64,000 nucleotides of DNA. Source: Galeopsis tetrahit. Its lineage: Eukaryota > Streptophyta > Magnoliopsida > Lamiales > Lamiaceae. A program made the position numbers and the translations under genes. Under the pieces are notes generated by a model. That model saw only the letters and a program-made list of their open reading frames with translations. It was not told the DNA's origin and ran no database searches. Positions 21,251 to 32,065 of this stretch are shown piece after piece (within the stretch, counting starts at the first letter, position 1; every line of letters begins with the position of its first letter). The stretch spans positions 24,927,195 to 24,991,194 of the forward strand of contig OY776126.1 in NCBI GenBank assembly GCA_963675135.1, in the 5' to 3' direction.

Positions 21251-21777
21251 CACTACAATATATATATATACATACGTCAAATACCAAAAAATCAAATAAA
21301 TAAACGTACACAAACATACGTCCAATATACACCAAATATCATCACAAATATATAAGTTAATATATTACATGCTACCAAAAATTATACTACTTTAATTATA
21401 CATATACAAAAATCATTTGTAAAGGTACCCAGTCCAATCTTTTTTTCATTTGTCCATTCTTTTATCGCTGTAAGTCTTAAGCGAACGGTCATAGACGCCA
21501 CGGTAAATGTTATACTAGTATAGACGCTATGGTAAATTTATATTTCCAAAAGTTATAACCTTGAAGTTCTTCTTACTACAGTACTATATATTGAATGCAA
21601 TAGGGACCACAATAATAATCACACAAAGACCTTTCTACTAAAACCCAAATTCCAAAGGCCACATTAATAAGTCCTGAATAATTATGAATTATGGATTCAT
21701 TAGCATTTATAGATTGTAGAAAAAAGAGAGAAAAACAATATGGAGTACTTTCAATGGGGAGAAAATAGAGGGACAAA
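21251..21777. mobile_element. CACTA-1 internal segment
   Basis: This continues CACTA-1 after the Sirevirus. The words acgtcaaataccaaaaaatcaaataaataaa and acatgctaccaaaa match CACTA-2 at 39165-39300. The first five bases are the Sirevirus target duplication. The segment ends in the left duplication of LINE-I (21761-21777). Confidence 0.8.
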
Positions 21778-22076
21778 GAAGATGTCGGGCGGTTACTTTT
21801 TCTCTCCAAGATTCCACTTTGGTTTCTTGACTTGAGACTAGTAATTTTTTCGATTTTCTTTGCAAATTTATGGTATCCTCACCATAGATTGTGTGTTAGA
21901 TCATCAAAGTACAGTAAACATTTACTCAATTTCACTCGATTTCTCCTAGAAATTACAGCGCACGAAGATTACAGTATTTGTGGAGGCAGTTACGGTGAGT
22001 TCCCTGGAAATTCAAGGCGGTTATCAGCCAATATACGACGGTTGAAGAGGTTCCAGCTTCGTTCACCGTCCATTTT

Positions 22077-24220
22077 ATGGGAAAATCGCAGAGGATCAAG
22101 AGCAAGAGGATAGGGGAGCCTTATCCAGCCCAAAACATGAAAAGCTCTTATGAAGACATGAAGAAACTTGAAACGAAAGAACAACTCGAGGATTATCTTT
22201 GCGATCAGAAGAAGGTAATTCTGGGAGTTGGAGAAGTTGAACTAGCGTCGATTGAAATCGCAATGGAGGAAGAGGGGCGTTCGAGACCTCTAGAAGCAAA
22301 AGTGGCAGAAACGAAGGATCCATCCATGGAAGTAAGCGATATGGAGTCAATCAATGAAACGGAAATGGCAGGGAGTGAAGAAAACATGCATACCATGTGT
22401 TCGATGAAAAGCAGAGCTGAGGAAAAAATGCACGCCATGTGTTCGATGAATTGCGAAGCTGGAAATAGCAATGAAATGACAAGGAACTAGTGTGAAATCA
22501 ATGCAATCTCTGAGAAATGCAGTGAAAAGCCAGTATGGATGCTGCAGCAGGATGGGAAAACAAGTTCGACCATCAATGGTGATGGAAACTGTGAAGTGAA
22601 CCTGAGTTACATAGGAGTCGAAAAAACAGGGGGTGTTGGAATGAACAGTAAGCAGCGGGAAACCATGGAAATCTCTAGAAAAATTAGCGAAGCTCCTGCA
22701 TGGATGAAACAACAACATGGTGAAGCAAGCTCGAGCTCAAACAGAGGATACAAATATGGAGCTGATCATAGTATAACAGGGGAGGAAAAAACAGGGGGTG
22801 AAGTATTTGTGGAAAAATCGAACCAAAAGGAGGAAGAGGCTGCAAAATCGAATCAGGAAAACAGAGCACAAGGACAAAAAAACAGAGTGTGGGCGAAGGG
22901 TAAGGTTCTTGAAAGCGTAAGGGGAAATCGCACGTTAAAACAAGAGTATCGATTGAACTTTGTGCAGCCTACAGCGAATAGTGCATATATACCAATGGAG
23001 CTAATTACCAGTGAGTGGGATAACACCCTTATTGCCTATTTTATGGGCAGGTTCCCGGGGTTCAAGGCCTTGAAGGAGATTTGTAACAGCTGGAAAGTTC
23101 GACACGAGATCAAAAGTCATGACTCCGGGTGGCTTATGTTCAAGTTTGAGAATGAGGAAGATATGGACAGTGTTTTGAAAGGGGGCCCCTACTCAATCTG
23201 GGGGAGGACTTTAATGTTGAAAAAGATGCAGCAAGGCTTTGATTTTAGTGACGCGGAAATCAGCGTGGTGCCAACTTGGATTAAAATTCGCAATCTACCC
23301 ATGTGTTGTTGGTCCAACCGAGTTATTGAAATAATTGCTTCATTCATTGGCCGTCCATTGTACACTGATCGTATGTCGAACACCATGGACAAAGTGTCGT
23401 ATGCAAGAGTCTAAGTTGAAGTCGATGCGGCGAAGCCTTTGGTGAGGGAAGTAGCTGTGAAGATGGGGGATAAGAAGGAATGGAACCAAAAGGTAGAGTA
23501 CGAAGTGGAGCCTAGTTATTGTTCAAAATGTCGCAAGGTTGGCCATAGTACGAATGCTTGTAGACCCATGGAAAGAGTTGTGAAGAAAAAGCAACAAAAA
23601 GAGACTGAAAATAAGGGGAAGGCACCAATTCGAAATCGTGAAGTGGATGATATGGGATTCATTAAGATCAGGGGCAAAAGTGAAGGAGGTAACAAGAGTG
23701 ATGGTGTAATTCTGGAACAGAAATCTGCTGTAATTCTGTAGCAGATATCTGGGGACAGTGGGAAAGAAATAAAAAGTGGTAGATACGAGGCTCTAAAAGA
23801 CATGGAGGATGATGCTTGTAGTGAGGAAAACAAGTTACAACAAGGGCACGAAATGATGCATGATGATAATGGCATGGAAGTTGAGATGGAAGAGAAAGAT
23901 CCTATACTATATGCTAAGGGAGGGAAGGCTGGAAACACAACTGAGAACAGAAATGATTACGAAGGCAGAAATGCAAGCTCTATGGGTAAGCAGGTTACAG
24001 CAGGTCTGACTAAGAAAATGCATGAGGAAGTTATGGACGTGGATATTGAAGAGGAGGAGCCCATACAATATGTAAAAGGAATGAGGGTTGGAAACATAAA
24101 TGGGAGCAGCTTGAAAGGCATTGCAGATTCCTTGAAGTCTGCTACAAAAGACAAAATAAAGGGAACGAGTTCGACTTCGTTTGATAGGGGGAGACAAATG
24201 AGCTCTTTCTCTTCGTTGAG
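22077..24220 (+). pseudogene. LINE-I ORF1 (DUF4283/zinc knuckle nucleic-acid-binding protein)
   Basis: One frame runs from ATG 22077 with in-frame stops near 22488, 23412 and 23739 and no frameshift. The acidic Met/Glu-rich N-terminal region holds a repeated HTMCSM/HAMCSM word. A DUF4283-type fold follows at about 22960-23420 (LIAYFMGRFPGFKAL, WLMFKFENEEDMDSVLKGGPYSIWGR). Next come a VPTWIKIRNLP block and a CCHC knuckle CSKCRKVGHSTNAC near 23521-23562. In live elements this protein binds the LINE RNA. Three stops and no frame loss suggest moderate age. Confidence 0.88.
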
Positions 24221-24330
24221 TAGGGCCCTCCTCCTGTCTTCCAGACCGCGAATGCGGTCCCGGATCGATTGCATCATTCGTCCTACGACCTCCGGATCGA
24301 GAGCAGGCGGATGCTCCCAGAACAGACGAC
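24221..24330. other. GC-rich foreign patch at the LINE-I ORF1/ORF2 junction
   Basis: About 110 bp much richer in G+C and CpG than the rest of LINE-I. It replaces the end of ORF1 and the first 60-80 residues of ORF2, including the first endonuclease motif. On the minus strand it has an open frame with a coiled-coil look (MMQSIRDRIRGLEDRRRALL). It could be a captured gene fragment or a template-switch product. I do not recognise the source. Confidence 0.5.
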
Positions 24331-27300
24331 TGGATTACCAAGAATTTTGGGGTGGAGTGGGATTTCGAGCACAACTTCGACCTTTGTCGCATGGGTAGAA
24401 TATTAGTGGCATGGAGAAAGCAAAGGGTGCATGTGACGACCCTTGAAAGAAACGAACAGGTAATACATTTGAAAATTAAATGTGCAATTACCCTAAATAC
24501 TTTCCTATTATCGATGGTCTATGGAAGGAATACTATTCCGGCGAGAAGGCCTCTTTGGGGAAACTTGATGGAATTTGATGAAGGGCAAGATCTTCCGTGG
24601 GTTGTTGTGGGTGACTACAACAATATTTTGAAGAGGGAGGAGAAGAGTGGGGGAGCTCATATGACGTCGAATAATTTTGAGGATTTTCAGAATTGTGTTA
24701 TCCATACGGGTTTGGTTGATTCGCCTTCGAAAGGATGCTTCTTCACTTGGTCAAATAATTTGGTGAGCTGCAAGTTAGATAGAGTTATGATCAACAACGA
24801 ATGGGTGGAGCGCGGCTGGAATATTATTACAGATTTCAGGGCAGTTGGGGTCGAGTCTGATCACACCTTGTGCATTTCGGAATTGTTTGGGCGAAATCGT
24901 CGGGTGAACAAGCCTTTTAGGTACCTAAACATGTGGAGTCTTCATGAGGACTACAAAAGGACAGTAGTGGAAAGTTGGGGGGGTGAGGAAGTGGAAGGAA
25001 CGAAACAATTTCAGCTTGTTTCGAAGCTTCGTCGTCTAAAACAGCCCCTGAAATTTCTGCATAAGGAGCAGTTTCAGCACATTTCTGAGAGGGTTAAAAG
25101 GGAGGATGATGAGCTCATTGAGATGCAAACGAGGGTTCTCGAGAATAGGCAGCCGCTGGATCAAAGGATGGCCGAAAAGATCAAAGAAAAGAAGAAGGTG
25201 GTGGCAGCCCTTAAAGAGTTCGAAAGGAGGTATTTGAGTCAATTAGCAAAAAATAAGTACCTTATAAATCAAGATAGGAATACCCATTATTTCTATGCTA
25301 TGGTGAATAAGGTAAGGAAGAGGAATTTTATTACGCATTTGAAAAGTGATGAGGGGCAAATAAAATCGATAGATGAGGTGGCTACTAAATTGGTCGCGTA
25401 TTATGAAGGACTCTTGGGGACTGCCGTGGAGGTTGAAGACATTGACGAAGAGGTTTGTCGAAATGGCAGCCGCATTAATGATGATATGGGCACTTGGTTA
25501 TGTCGCGAGGTCACAAAAGAGGAGATAAAGGAAGCGATGTGGGGCATTGGAGAGGATAAGGCTCCGGGGCCGGACGGATACACGTCTAACTTCTTCAAAT
25601 CGAGCTGGAATGAAGTACAAGATGATGTATATGCAACAGTTCTGGAATTCTTTCGATCTGGACAGCTTCTTAAACAAGCGAATTGCACCTTCTTAACATT
25701 GATTTCGAAGACTACTCACGACCCTAGGGTGGAGGACTTTAGGCCTATAGCGTGTTGTAACGTTTTCTACAAAACGATTGCAAAAGTGTTGGTAACAAGA
25801 ATTAGTGCAGCAGCGAAAGAAGTGGTAAATGAAACTCAAGGTGCGTTTGTTAAGGGTCGTTCGATCGTTGAAAACATCCACCTAGCGCAAGAGTTGGTGC
25901 ACAAGTACGGAAAAGCAAGTGTGTCGCCTAGGATGTTTGCCAAAGTTGATATTTGGAAGGCTTACGACACCGTTTCTTGGGAGTTCTTGGAGGGGGTCTT
26001 GAAGGGGCTGAAATTTCCGAGCAGATTTGTGGGTTGGATTATGCAGTGCGTCACAACTCCCATGTTTTCGATTTTAGTAAATGGAGTTCCTCACGGATTC
26101 ATTAAGGGGAGACGAGGTGTGAGGCAAGGGGACCCCCTATCTCCTTTCCTCTTCGTTTTGTGTATGGAGTATTTCGCCCAATCGTTGAAGTTGAGGACAC
26201 AAGGGACGGGATTTGGGTTTCATCCCAAATGCAAAATACATAGGCTTACGACCCTCATGTTTGCGGATGATCTCCTTATTTTCGCAAGGGGTGATGCCCA
26301 TTCGGCTGGAATAATTAAGGATGCACTCGATGATTTTGAGAGGGTCTCGGGTCTTGCGGTTAGCCCAACCAAGTCAACGATTGTTATGATTGGCGTCAAA
26401 GAGGATGAGAGGCGAGCGATTCTGAATTTAATGGACTTTGGCGAGGGTCGTCTACCTATCAAATACCTAGGGGTGCCTCTTGGTTCGGCTTGGCTTAAGG
26501 TGGAGCATTTTGACCCTTTAATTGACAAAATAAGGGGTCAAATTGAGAAGTGGAGTTCGAAAAAACTTTCGTATGGGGGTAGGCTGGAATTAATAACAGC
26601 CGTGGTGCAAGGGATTTGTGGGTATTGGTTCGGGATATTCCCAATGCCTAAGCTTGTGATTGATCGAATTAATCGGATGTCTAGTGCTTTCCTATGGGGT
26701 GGCAAACGGCATTTGGTGGCTTGGAGTGATGTTTGTATGGAAAAGAAGGAGGGTGGTCTTAGATTGCGAAATCTGGAATTTTGGAATAAAACCCTTTTCA
26801 TTCGATATCTTTGGGATTTGCATAGGAATAAGGAATCGATGTGGGTCCGTTGGGTGCACGCCTATTGGTTAAAGGGGGTTAGTCCATGGGAGTTGGAGTG
26901 TGGGAAGAATGGCTCGAAATTGACAAGGTTCATGGCTAGAATAAAAGATGGCTTGATTGAGACCTATGGGGGTGTTGAGGAGGCAATTGCTTTAGTGGCT
27001 TCAAAGGTGGGTCCGAAAGGGGTCGTTGTGGGTGAGTTGTATGGAGAAATGGCCAACCATCAAAACATGGGGTATGTCTTCAAGTTTAAGGAGATATGGA
27101 AGGGATTAATCCCTCCTAAGTTTTCCATAATTATGTGGCTTGTGGCAAGGGGCAGATTGGCTACAAAGGATATGCTGTTTTACATCGATGATTATAAGGG
27201 TTGTAAATGGTGCATTAATAAGGTGGAGACGGCTAGACATCTCTTATTTGAGTGCTCGTTTGCAAGGGCAGTGTGGATGAGTGTATGGCAGTGGATCGGA

Positions 27301-27552
27301 TGGAGGAACGAAGCCACGAATATTGATGGGCTCTACGATGACATTAGGCGGAGTCGACGGCTAAAGAAAAGACATAAGGAAGTGGCTAGGCTGGCTGCTT
27401 GTGCGACTGTATACCACATTTGGCGAGCACGCAATAATCACATGTTTCAAGGCGTGAGGACGACGGTCGAGTGCATTGTCAAGACGACGAAGCTGAGTGT
27501 GCTACGACATGGAAGCAAGATCAAGGATATTAATGCGCTTACTGGTCTGTAA
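24331..27552 (+). pseudogene. LINE-I ORF2: endonuclease and reverse transcriptase, N-terminus lost
   Basis: Open for about 1066 residues with no internal stop. The endonuclease part shows VVVGDYNNIL, GCFFTWSNN, KLDRVMIN and the VESDH block, but the opening WN(V/I)RG segment is missing. The RT part has APGPDGYTSNFF, DFRPIACCNVFYK, FVKGRSI, KVDIWKAYDTVSW, RQGDPLSPFLF, catalytic FADDLLIF at about 26260, and IKYLGVPLGS. A C-terminal zinc-binding RVT domain has CKWC...HLLFEC near 27209-27255. No ATG lies near the start of homology; the first in-frame codon usable is a GTG at 24352. With the endonuclease start gone it should be dead in cis, even though the RT looks complete. Confidence 0.9.
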
Positions 27553-28066
27553 TTTGGCTAGATTTACCTACAAGGTATTATGCATCAGTTTATGCATTTT
27601 TCTTGTAGCAACATTGGAAGGGCATTTGCTGCTGTTTGCATTTTATTATGGCAGGATGCACGAAGGCTGGTTAGGTGACTTGAAAGGTGGAATCCAGCAA
27701 GGAGTGATCGAGGGCTTGATGATAACCAAGAAGCATGGAGAGGACGTGACAAGAAGACCTTTTATAAGTGTATTTTGCATAGCTTGTTTAGGGTTTCTTG
27801 TTAGTTTGAAGTGGCCAATGTTAAGGCCAGATTATGATGCTTGTAAACACGTACATATTGATTTGTTGAGTGGTGGTCTACCCCATAGGATGGTTCACGG
27901 TTTTCCGTGAGGTGGGTTTATCCCTCTGGGTTTACCACCCACAGTTTTTAACCCGAAAACCGGATGGGGTGGACATAGGTGGCGTGTGAACGTTATACGG
28001 AGTGCGTGGTTCCTTTGGGACTGTCGCTTTTTGAGCTATAATATTTACCTTTTACGCTCAAAAAAA
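27553..28066 (+). other. LINE-I 3' untranslated region
   Basis: Non-coding tail between the ORF2 stop and the A-run. A frame at 27497-27910 overlaps the ORF2 end and is not supported as a gene. Confidence 0.75.
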
Positions 28067-28385
28067 GAAAATAGAGGAACAAACACCACATTAAACTTTC
28101 ATAAACCGACTCAGAACAAGAGCTTATAATGGTTTCAAAATAATTGAGTTTCCTAATCAGCAAGAACAGGGCATAATTATTTTTATTACTAAAACTACTA
28201 TCAGTCTCATTAAAGCCTGTAATATGCAAATAAGCATCATCTGTTCAAAATATAACACAAACAATCGAGATTCCACATAATCAATTAAAGTTTTAATTAT
28301 TAACAACAAAGGCAAACCATTCTAATTACGGAATCTAAGGAAAAGTATAATAAAACAGAAAGGGCGAGAAAGTGACTTCAAATAA
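28067..28385. mobile_element. CACTA-1 internal segment between two LINEs
   Basis: AT-rich sequence between the right duplication of LINE-I and the left duplication of LINE-II. It is assigned to CACTA-1 by position only; no gene is visible. Confidence 0.5.
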
Positions 28386-28439
28386 ATAATAGCCTACATG
28401 ATATGGATAAGGTTCTAAATGGTGGTCCATACATGATAT

Positions 28440-29864
28440 TGTTGGATATTTTACTACCAACAATAGCTTAAAAGCAGGGGGCCCGAAGACGTACCCTCAG
28501 TGGTCCGTAGAAAGGGGGTAAAAGCAGGGGGCCCGAAGACGTACCCTCAGTGATCAAGTTCGGTATTGGGGTGTTTTCGTTGTTTTTAGGGTCACTTCCG
28601 TCTGATGCCATTGTGGTATCTTTTGTTTTTTTTTTTTCTGTTTCTTTTACGATTGTTGGATATTTTACTACCAACAATGGCTTACAAAGTGGACGGAAAA
28701 TAAAAGGACAGAAAATAAATTACAATGTCTTCAAAAATCTTCTAAATTCCAAAATGAGCAATCTTCTTCTTTTAAGCAGTTCTTTGAAAAGGCAGGTACG
28801 TAAAGTAGGTCCCAAAATCCTTGAAAAGCAACATTGCAAAATAGAAAATTGTTAGGGAAAAGCCGAGTCAAGGTTATACCTTTTCCCGTAAAACAAACAC
28901 GTCCCGGCTGGTGTTCACGGTTTGACGAGATGTTTCGAAAGGTAAAACGGCTTCGTCTTTGCACGAGTAACACCACAGCGTACAAAGCTCCGACAAACTG
29001 AATACACGCCTGAACTGGACTGCACTCTAAAATGATATGCAGAATGCTGGAAAACAGGATGCAATTTTGGTGGAAAATTCAAGTGATTTTTGTTGTTTGC
29101 AAAAGTGTAACTTTTCCAAAAATAATGCACTCCTATTTATAGGCAGTGCCACTCAGGTAGGGAGCGGGGTATTTATGGCAGTAACGGCTGGTCATTATTC
29201 CCGGAATGGTAACTCCCATTCTTAATAACCTCTAGCACATTAATATGGCAGTTTCGGGAATGGTAACTTCCATTCTTAAATCTCCATGTAATTAAGATAT
29301 TTCAAATTTCGAATTTCAAATTCCAGAAGTCAATTAATCCGCTTGACTTCCATAGACTTGGGCTGCCCTAAAACCGTGTGGGTCAAGGCCCACATTTTTA
29401 GAGCCTAAAAAAGATAGATGGGCCCCAAGCCCAAGCCCAAAGTCCAATTGCCAATATCCAAGGCCAAGGCCCAGGACCACGGACCCGGACCCGGCGCGGC
29501 ACGGCCGGGCGGGCGGGCGGCGCGCGCGTGTGGCTAATTGAATGGTTCAATAGTCACTACAATTTGAACATTCTTAACTAACTCCTATTAATAAGGAGGT
29601 AGTTAATTCTCACATTTATCAATGTGGGATAGTTATTAACACTACTCCCAATGCATCACTTTGTCTTAATTTTCGTACATTAATTTCTCACTCACCGAAA
29701 TTCGGTTTTGAGATTTTAAATATACTACGATCATCTACTCTGAGAGTAGAACGATCCTATAATATTTAATTATTCGGAAATTAAATATTCATACCCTCAT
29801 ATAATTGATTAATTAAAATCAATTAAATATTAAGAAATTGAATAAAGACCCAATTTCTCCAACA
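28440..29864 (-). mobile_element. copia element reduced to one LTR plus gag start
   Basis: On the minus strand: 5' LTR 29864-28654 (TGTTGGAGAAATTGGG to TATCCAACA, 1211 bp); a short leader; an ATG with about 47 codons of gag-like sequence (MASDGSDPKNNENTPIP); then only the last roughly 25 bp of the 3' LTR at 28440-28463. A 4-bp duplication gata flanks it (28436-28439, 29865-29868). The LTR includes a very GC-rich tract near 29480-29530. Most of the element was lost by internal deletion. Removing it restores a continuous LINE-II ORF1 reading. Confidence 0.85.
28468..28566. repeat. 49-bp tandem duplication in the reduced copia
   Basis: The word aaaagcagggggcccgaaga and its continuation occur at 28470 and again 49 bp later (28519). 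The copy sits at the deletion junction between gag and the 3' LTR end. Confidence 0.75.
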
Positions 29865-30987
29865 GATATGGGGAAGGACATTGGTTCTTAAGAGAATGCC
29901 TAGGACTTTCCAGTTCGATGATTATGAAATTTCCAAGATGCCTACATGGATAAAACTTAGGAATCTGCCGCTTTGTTGCTGGAATAACAAAGTTATCGAG
30001 AGGATATCGTCTTACGTTGGCAAGCCGCTGTATACGGACAGATTGTCAAACACTAAGGAGAGGATTTATTATGTTAGGGTTCTCGTCGAAGTTGATGCAG
30101 CCCTTCCCTTGGTAAGGGAAGTGGCTGTACAGCTGGGGGACAGTGAGTGGCTGCAGAAAATTGAGTTCGAGTTCAAACCAACTTATTGCATCAAGTGCAA
30201 GAAATTTGGTCATCAAACTGGTTGCTGCCCCCCCTATGCAAACTAAGAGGGAGAATGGCTTGGAACAAAAAAGAGGAGAGGCTAAGATGAAGGCCCAACC
30301 TAAGGAGAAGTCAAGGGAGGACGAGGATGGGTTTGCTCAAGTGGGTAGACGAAAGAACTCGAACAAATATGGGCAGAAAGCTGCTGCAATTGAAATTTCT
30401 GGAGGAAGATTCCAGCAGTTGTATGACTTGGACGAGGATGCTGAAGACACGAACCCTACGAGGGGGAAAAATCAGTGTGGAAGGGCTGGAAAATAGCAAA
30501 ACGAAGAGGAAACTACTGGGAAAAAATAGCAGCAACAAGGTACGAGAAAACAGCCCAAAAATCCAGAAAAATCCCAGCATCTTGTAGGAAAATTCCAGCA
30601 GGTTGTGGGCATTGGAAAGGGTGAAGGGGTACATGAAAATGGAGAGTCTTCGAAGGCAAAAAAGGACCATGAAGATAGCGAGGAGGAGGTCGATGCCATG
30701 GACGAAGAACATAGCTTCGATGACCAAACATGAGGAGTTTGGGGGCTGCATTCATTGGTTTTGCAGTGTTGTTTTTACATTCTTAAACTTTGTAATAGTT
30801 GAGTGTGTGGTGAGGAAAATAGATGATGATAGGATTGGCAACATAGTTGGCCAATATATTGGAAATGTAAACGGACATTATGCATTTAAACGATGCATGT
30901 TGGTGGCGTTTCTCCTTAGGGAGTAGGCGTTTTTTGATCAATAAATTTTTTACCTTTTTGTTCAAAAAAAAAATAATAATAATAGCC

Positions 30988-31010
30988 AACAAAGAATCAA
31001 GTTCTTTTTC

Positions 31011-31054
<44 letters not shown>

Positions 31055-31165
31055 AGGCAAATTCATTCCAGTACTGAAAACCTGAAATCGGTATATTCGA
31101 GAAATTGAATACGGATAAATTGAAGCAGTTGAATTAGAAATTAGAGCGACCGCCGTTGTTTCATT
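30988..31165. mobile_element. CACTA-1 internal segment with TA microsatellite
   Basis: Short piece between LINE-II and the Tnt1-like copia. It holds a TA dinucleotide run at about 31014-31050. No gene is visible. Confidence 0.5.
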
Positions 31166-31170
31166 CATAT

Positions 31171-32022
31171 TGTGAGTGTTATCTCATAATCAGCACACTA
31201 AGTGAGTAGTGAGCTGATAGGATCAGATAAGATGACTTAAGCCGAAATCAGATGAGTTGAAGGATTTCAATTAGCTGAGGAGGTGATGCTTAGATTTCAG
31301 CAGAGTTAGTCAGCACAGTACTTCAGCAGAGTTGGTCAGCACAGTACTTCAGCAGAGTTGGACCAAGCACAGTACTGGACCAAGCACAGTACTGGAACAG
31401 CACAGTATGGGGTCTATCAGCAGAGTTAGCTTTTGATCACAAGAACAAGAGAGTTGAGTATCAGAACACTAAGTACTGTTCTGATCTTTATGGACAAGTC
31501 TTCTGATATGGAAGTTAGTTAGTTTGACTAACTGAATTACAATTACAACTACTTGAGGGCATAACTACCATTTCAATTGGGCAATAACATAGCACATGGG
31601 TTGTTACAAGCGGTTGCAAACGGTTGATAACTACTCAAAACTGTTCCTAACAACAGCAACTACCTTTGGTCTTTATAAACTCTTGTTTGTGTACATTGTA
31701 AAGGTTACGATTTTGGATTGTAGTACGATTATAATCTTTGAGTTGTGTGAGTTCACGAGTGAAGTGAGGAAATATCCTATTCCGAGTGAAGTGCGGAAAT
31801 ATCCTATTCCGAGTGAATGAGTGTGTAATCATTCTTGATCAATCAAAGAAGTACTCGTCTGGTCCAGTGGATGTAGATCACATTGATCGAACCACTTAAA
31901 TTCTTGTGTGTTGTTTGTCTCGTTGCTTACTTTTCTGAATTACTATCCTAGAGCAGTTATTTCTTATATATTCAAGTGTTCTACTTGGTTGGAGACGTCA
32001 AATCGACTGGAATTCCTTGATA
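31171..32022 (+). repeat. 5' LTR of the Tnt1-like copia
   Basis: 852 bp, beginning TGTGAGTGTTATC. It ends ttccttgaTA where the 3' LTR ends ttccttgaCA. It contains about two and a half copies of a ttcagcagagttggtcagca-type repeat and a 32-bp duplication around ggaaatatcctattccgag (31765-31815) that is single in the 3' LTR. Confidence 0.9.
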
Positions 32023-32042
32023 ATTGGCACCGTCTGTGGGAA
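32023..32042 (+). promoter_or_regulatory. probable primer binding site, not the usual copia type
   Basis: The bases next to the LTR read ATTGGCACCGTCTGTGGG, not the TGGTATCAGAGC seen in the Sirevirus and copia-3. Which tRNA it matches cannot be decided here. Confidence 0.5.
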
Positions 32043-32065
32043 ACTGAAGTAGCTGCAGATCTAAG

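Larger units (their letters stand above)
21778..28066 (+). mobile_element. LINE-I: near full-length L1-type LINE
   Basis: 6.3 kb, with 17-bp flanking duplications gaaaatagagg(g/a)acaaa at 21761-21777 and 28067-28083 (one mismatch). It has a 5' untranslated region of about 300 bp, ORF1 (broken by three in-frame stops), ORF2, a 3' region of about 500 bp and a short A-run at 28060-28066. It is not active in this form: ORF1 has stops and the ORF2 start is replaced by a foreign GC-rich patch. Confidence 0.93.
28396..30977 (+). pseudogene. LINE-II: 5'-truncated, internally deleted LINE (ORF1 remnant)
   Basis: It begins inside the ORF1 DUF4283 domain (DMDKVLNGGPYMI, 28401-28439) and is cut by the copia insertion. 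It continues at 29865 with IWGRTLVLKRM, PTWIKLRNLP and the knuckle CIKCKKFGHQTGCC near 30188-30229. The reading frame changes after 30240. ORF2 is absent; only a 3' tail remains, ending in an A-run at 30964-30973. Flanking words aataatagcc at 28386-28395 and 30978-30987 look like the target duplication. It is related to LINE-I but clearly diverged. Confidence 0.85.

Noticed and set aside
21251..21264. cactacaatatata looks like a CACTA terminus
   Set aside because: The first five bases are the Sirevirus target duplication, and the sequence continues the interior of CACTA-1 (compare 39150 onward).
27497..27910. 137-codon plus-strand frame after LINE-I ORF2
   Set aside because: It overlaps the ORF2 end in another frame and runs through the LINE 3' untranslated region without a motif.
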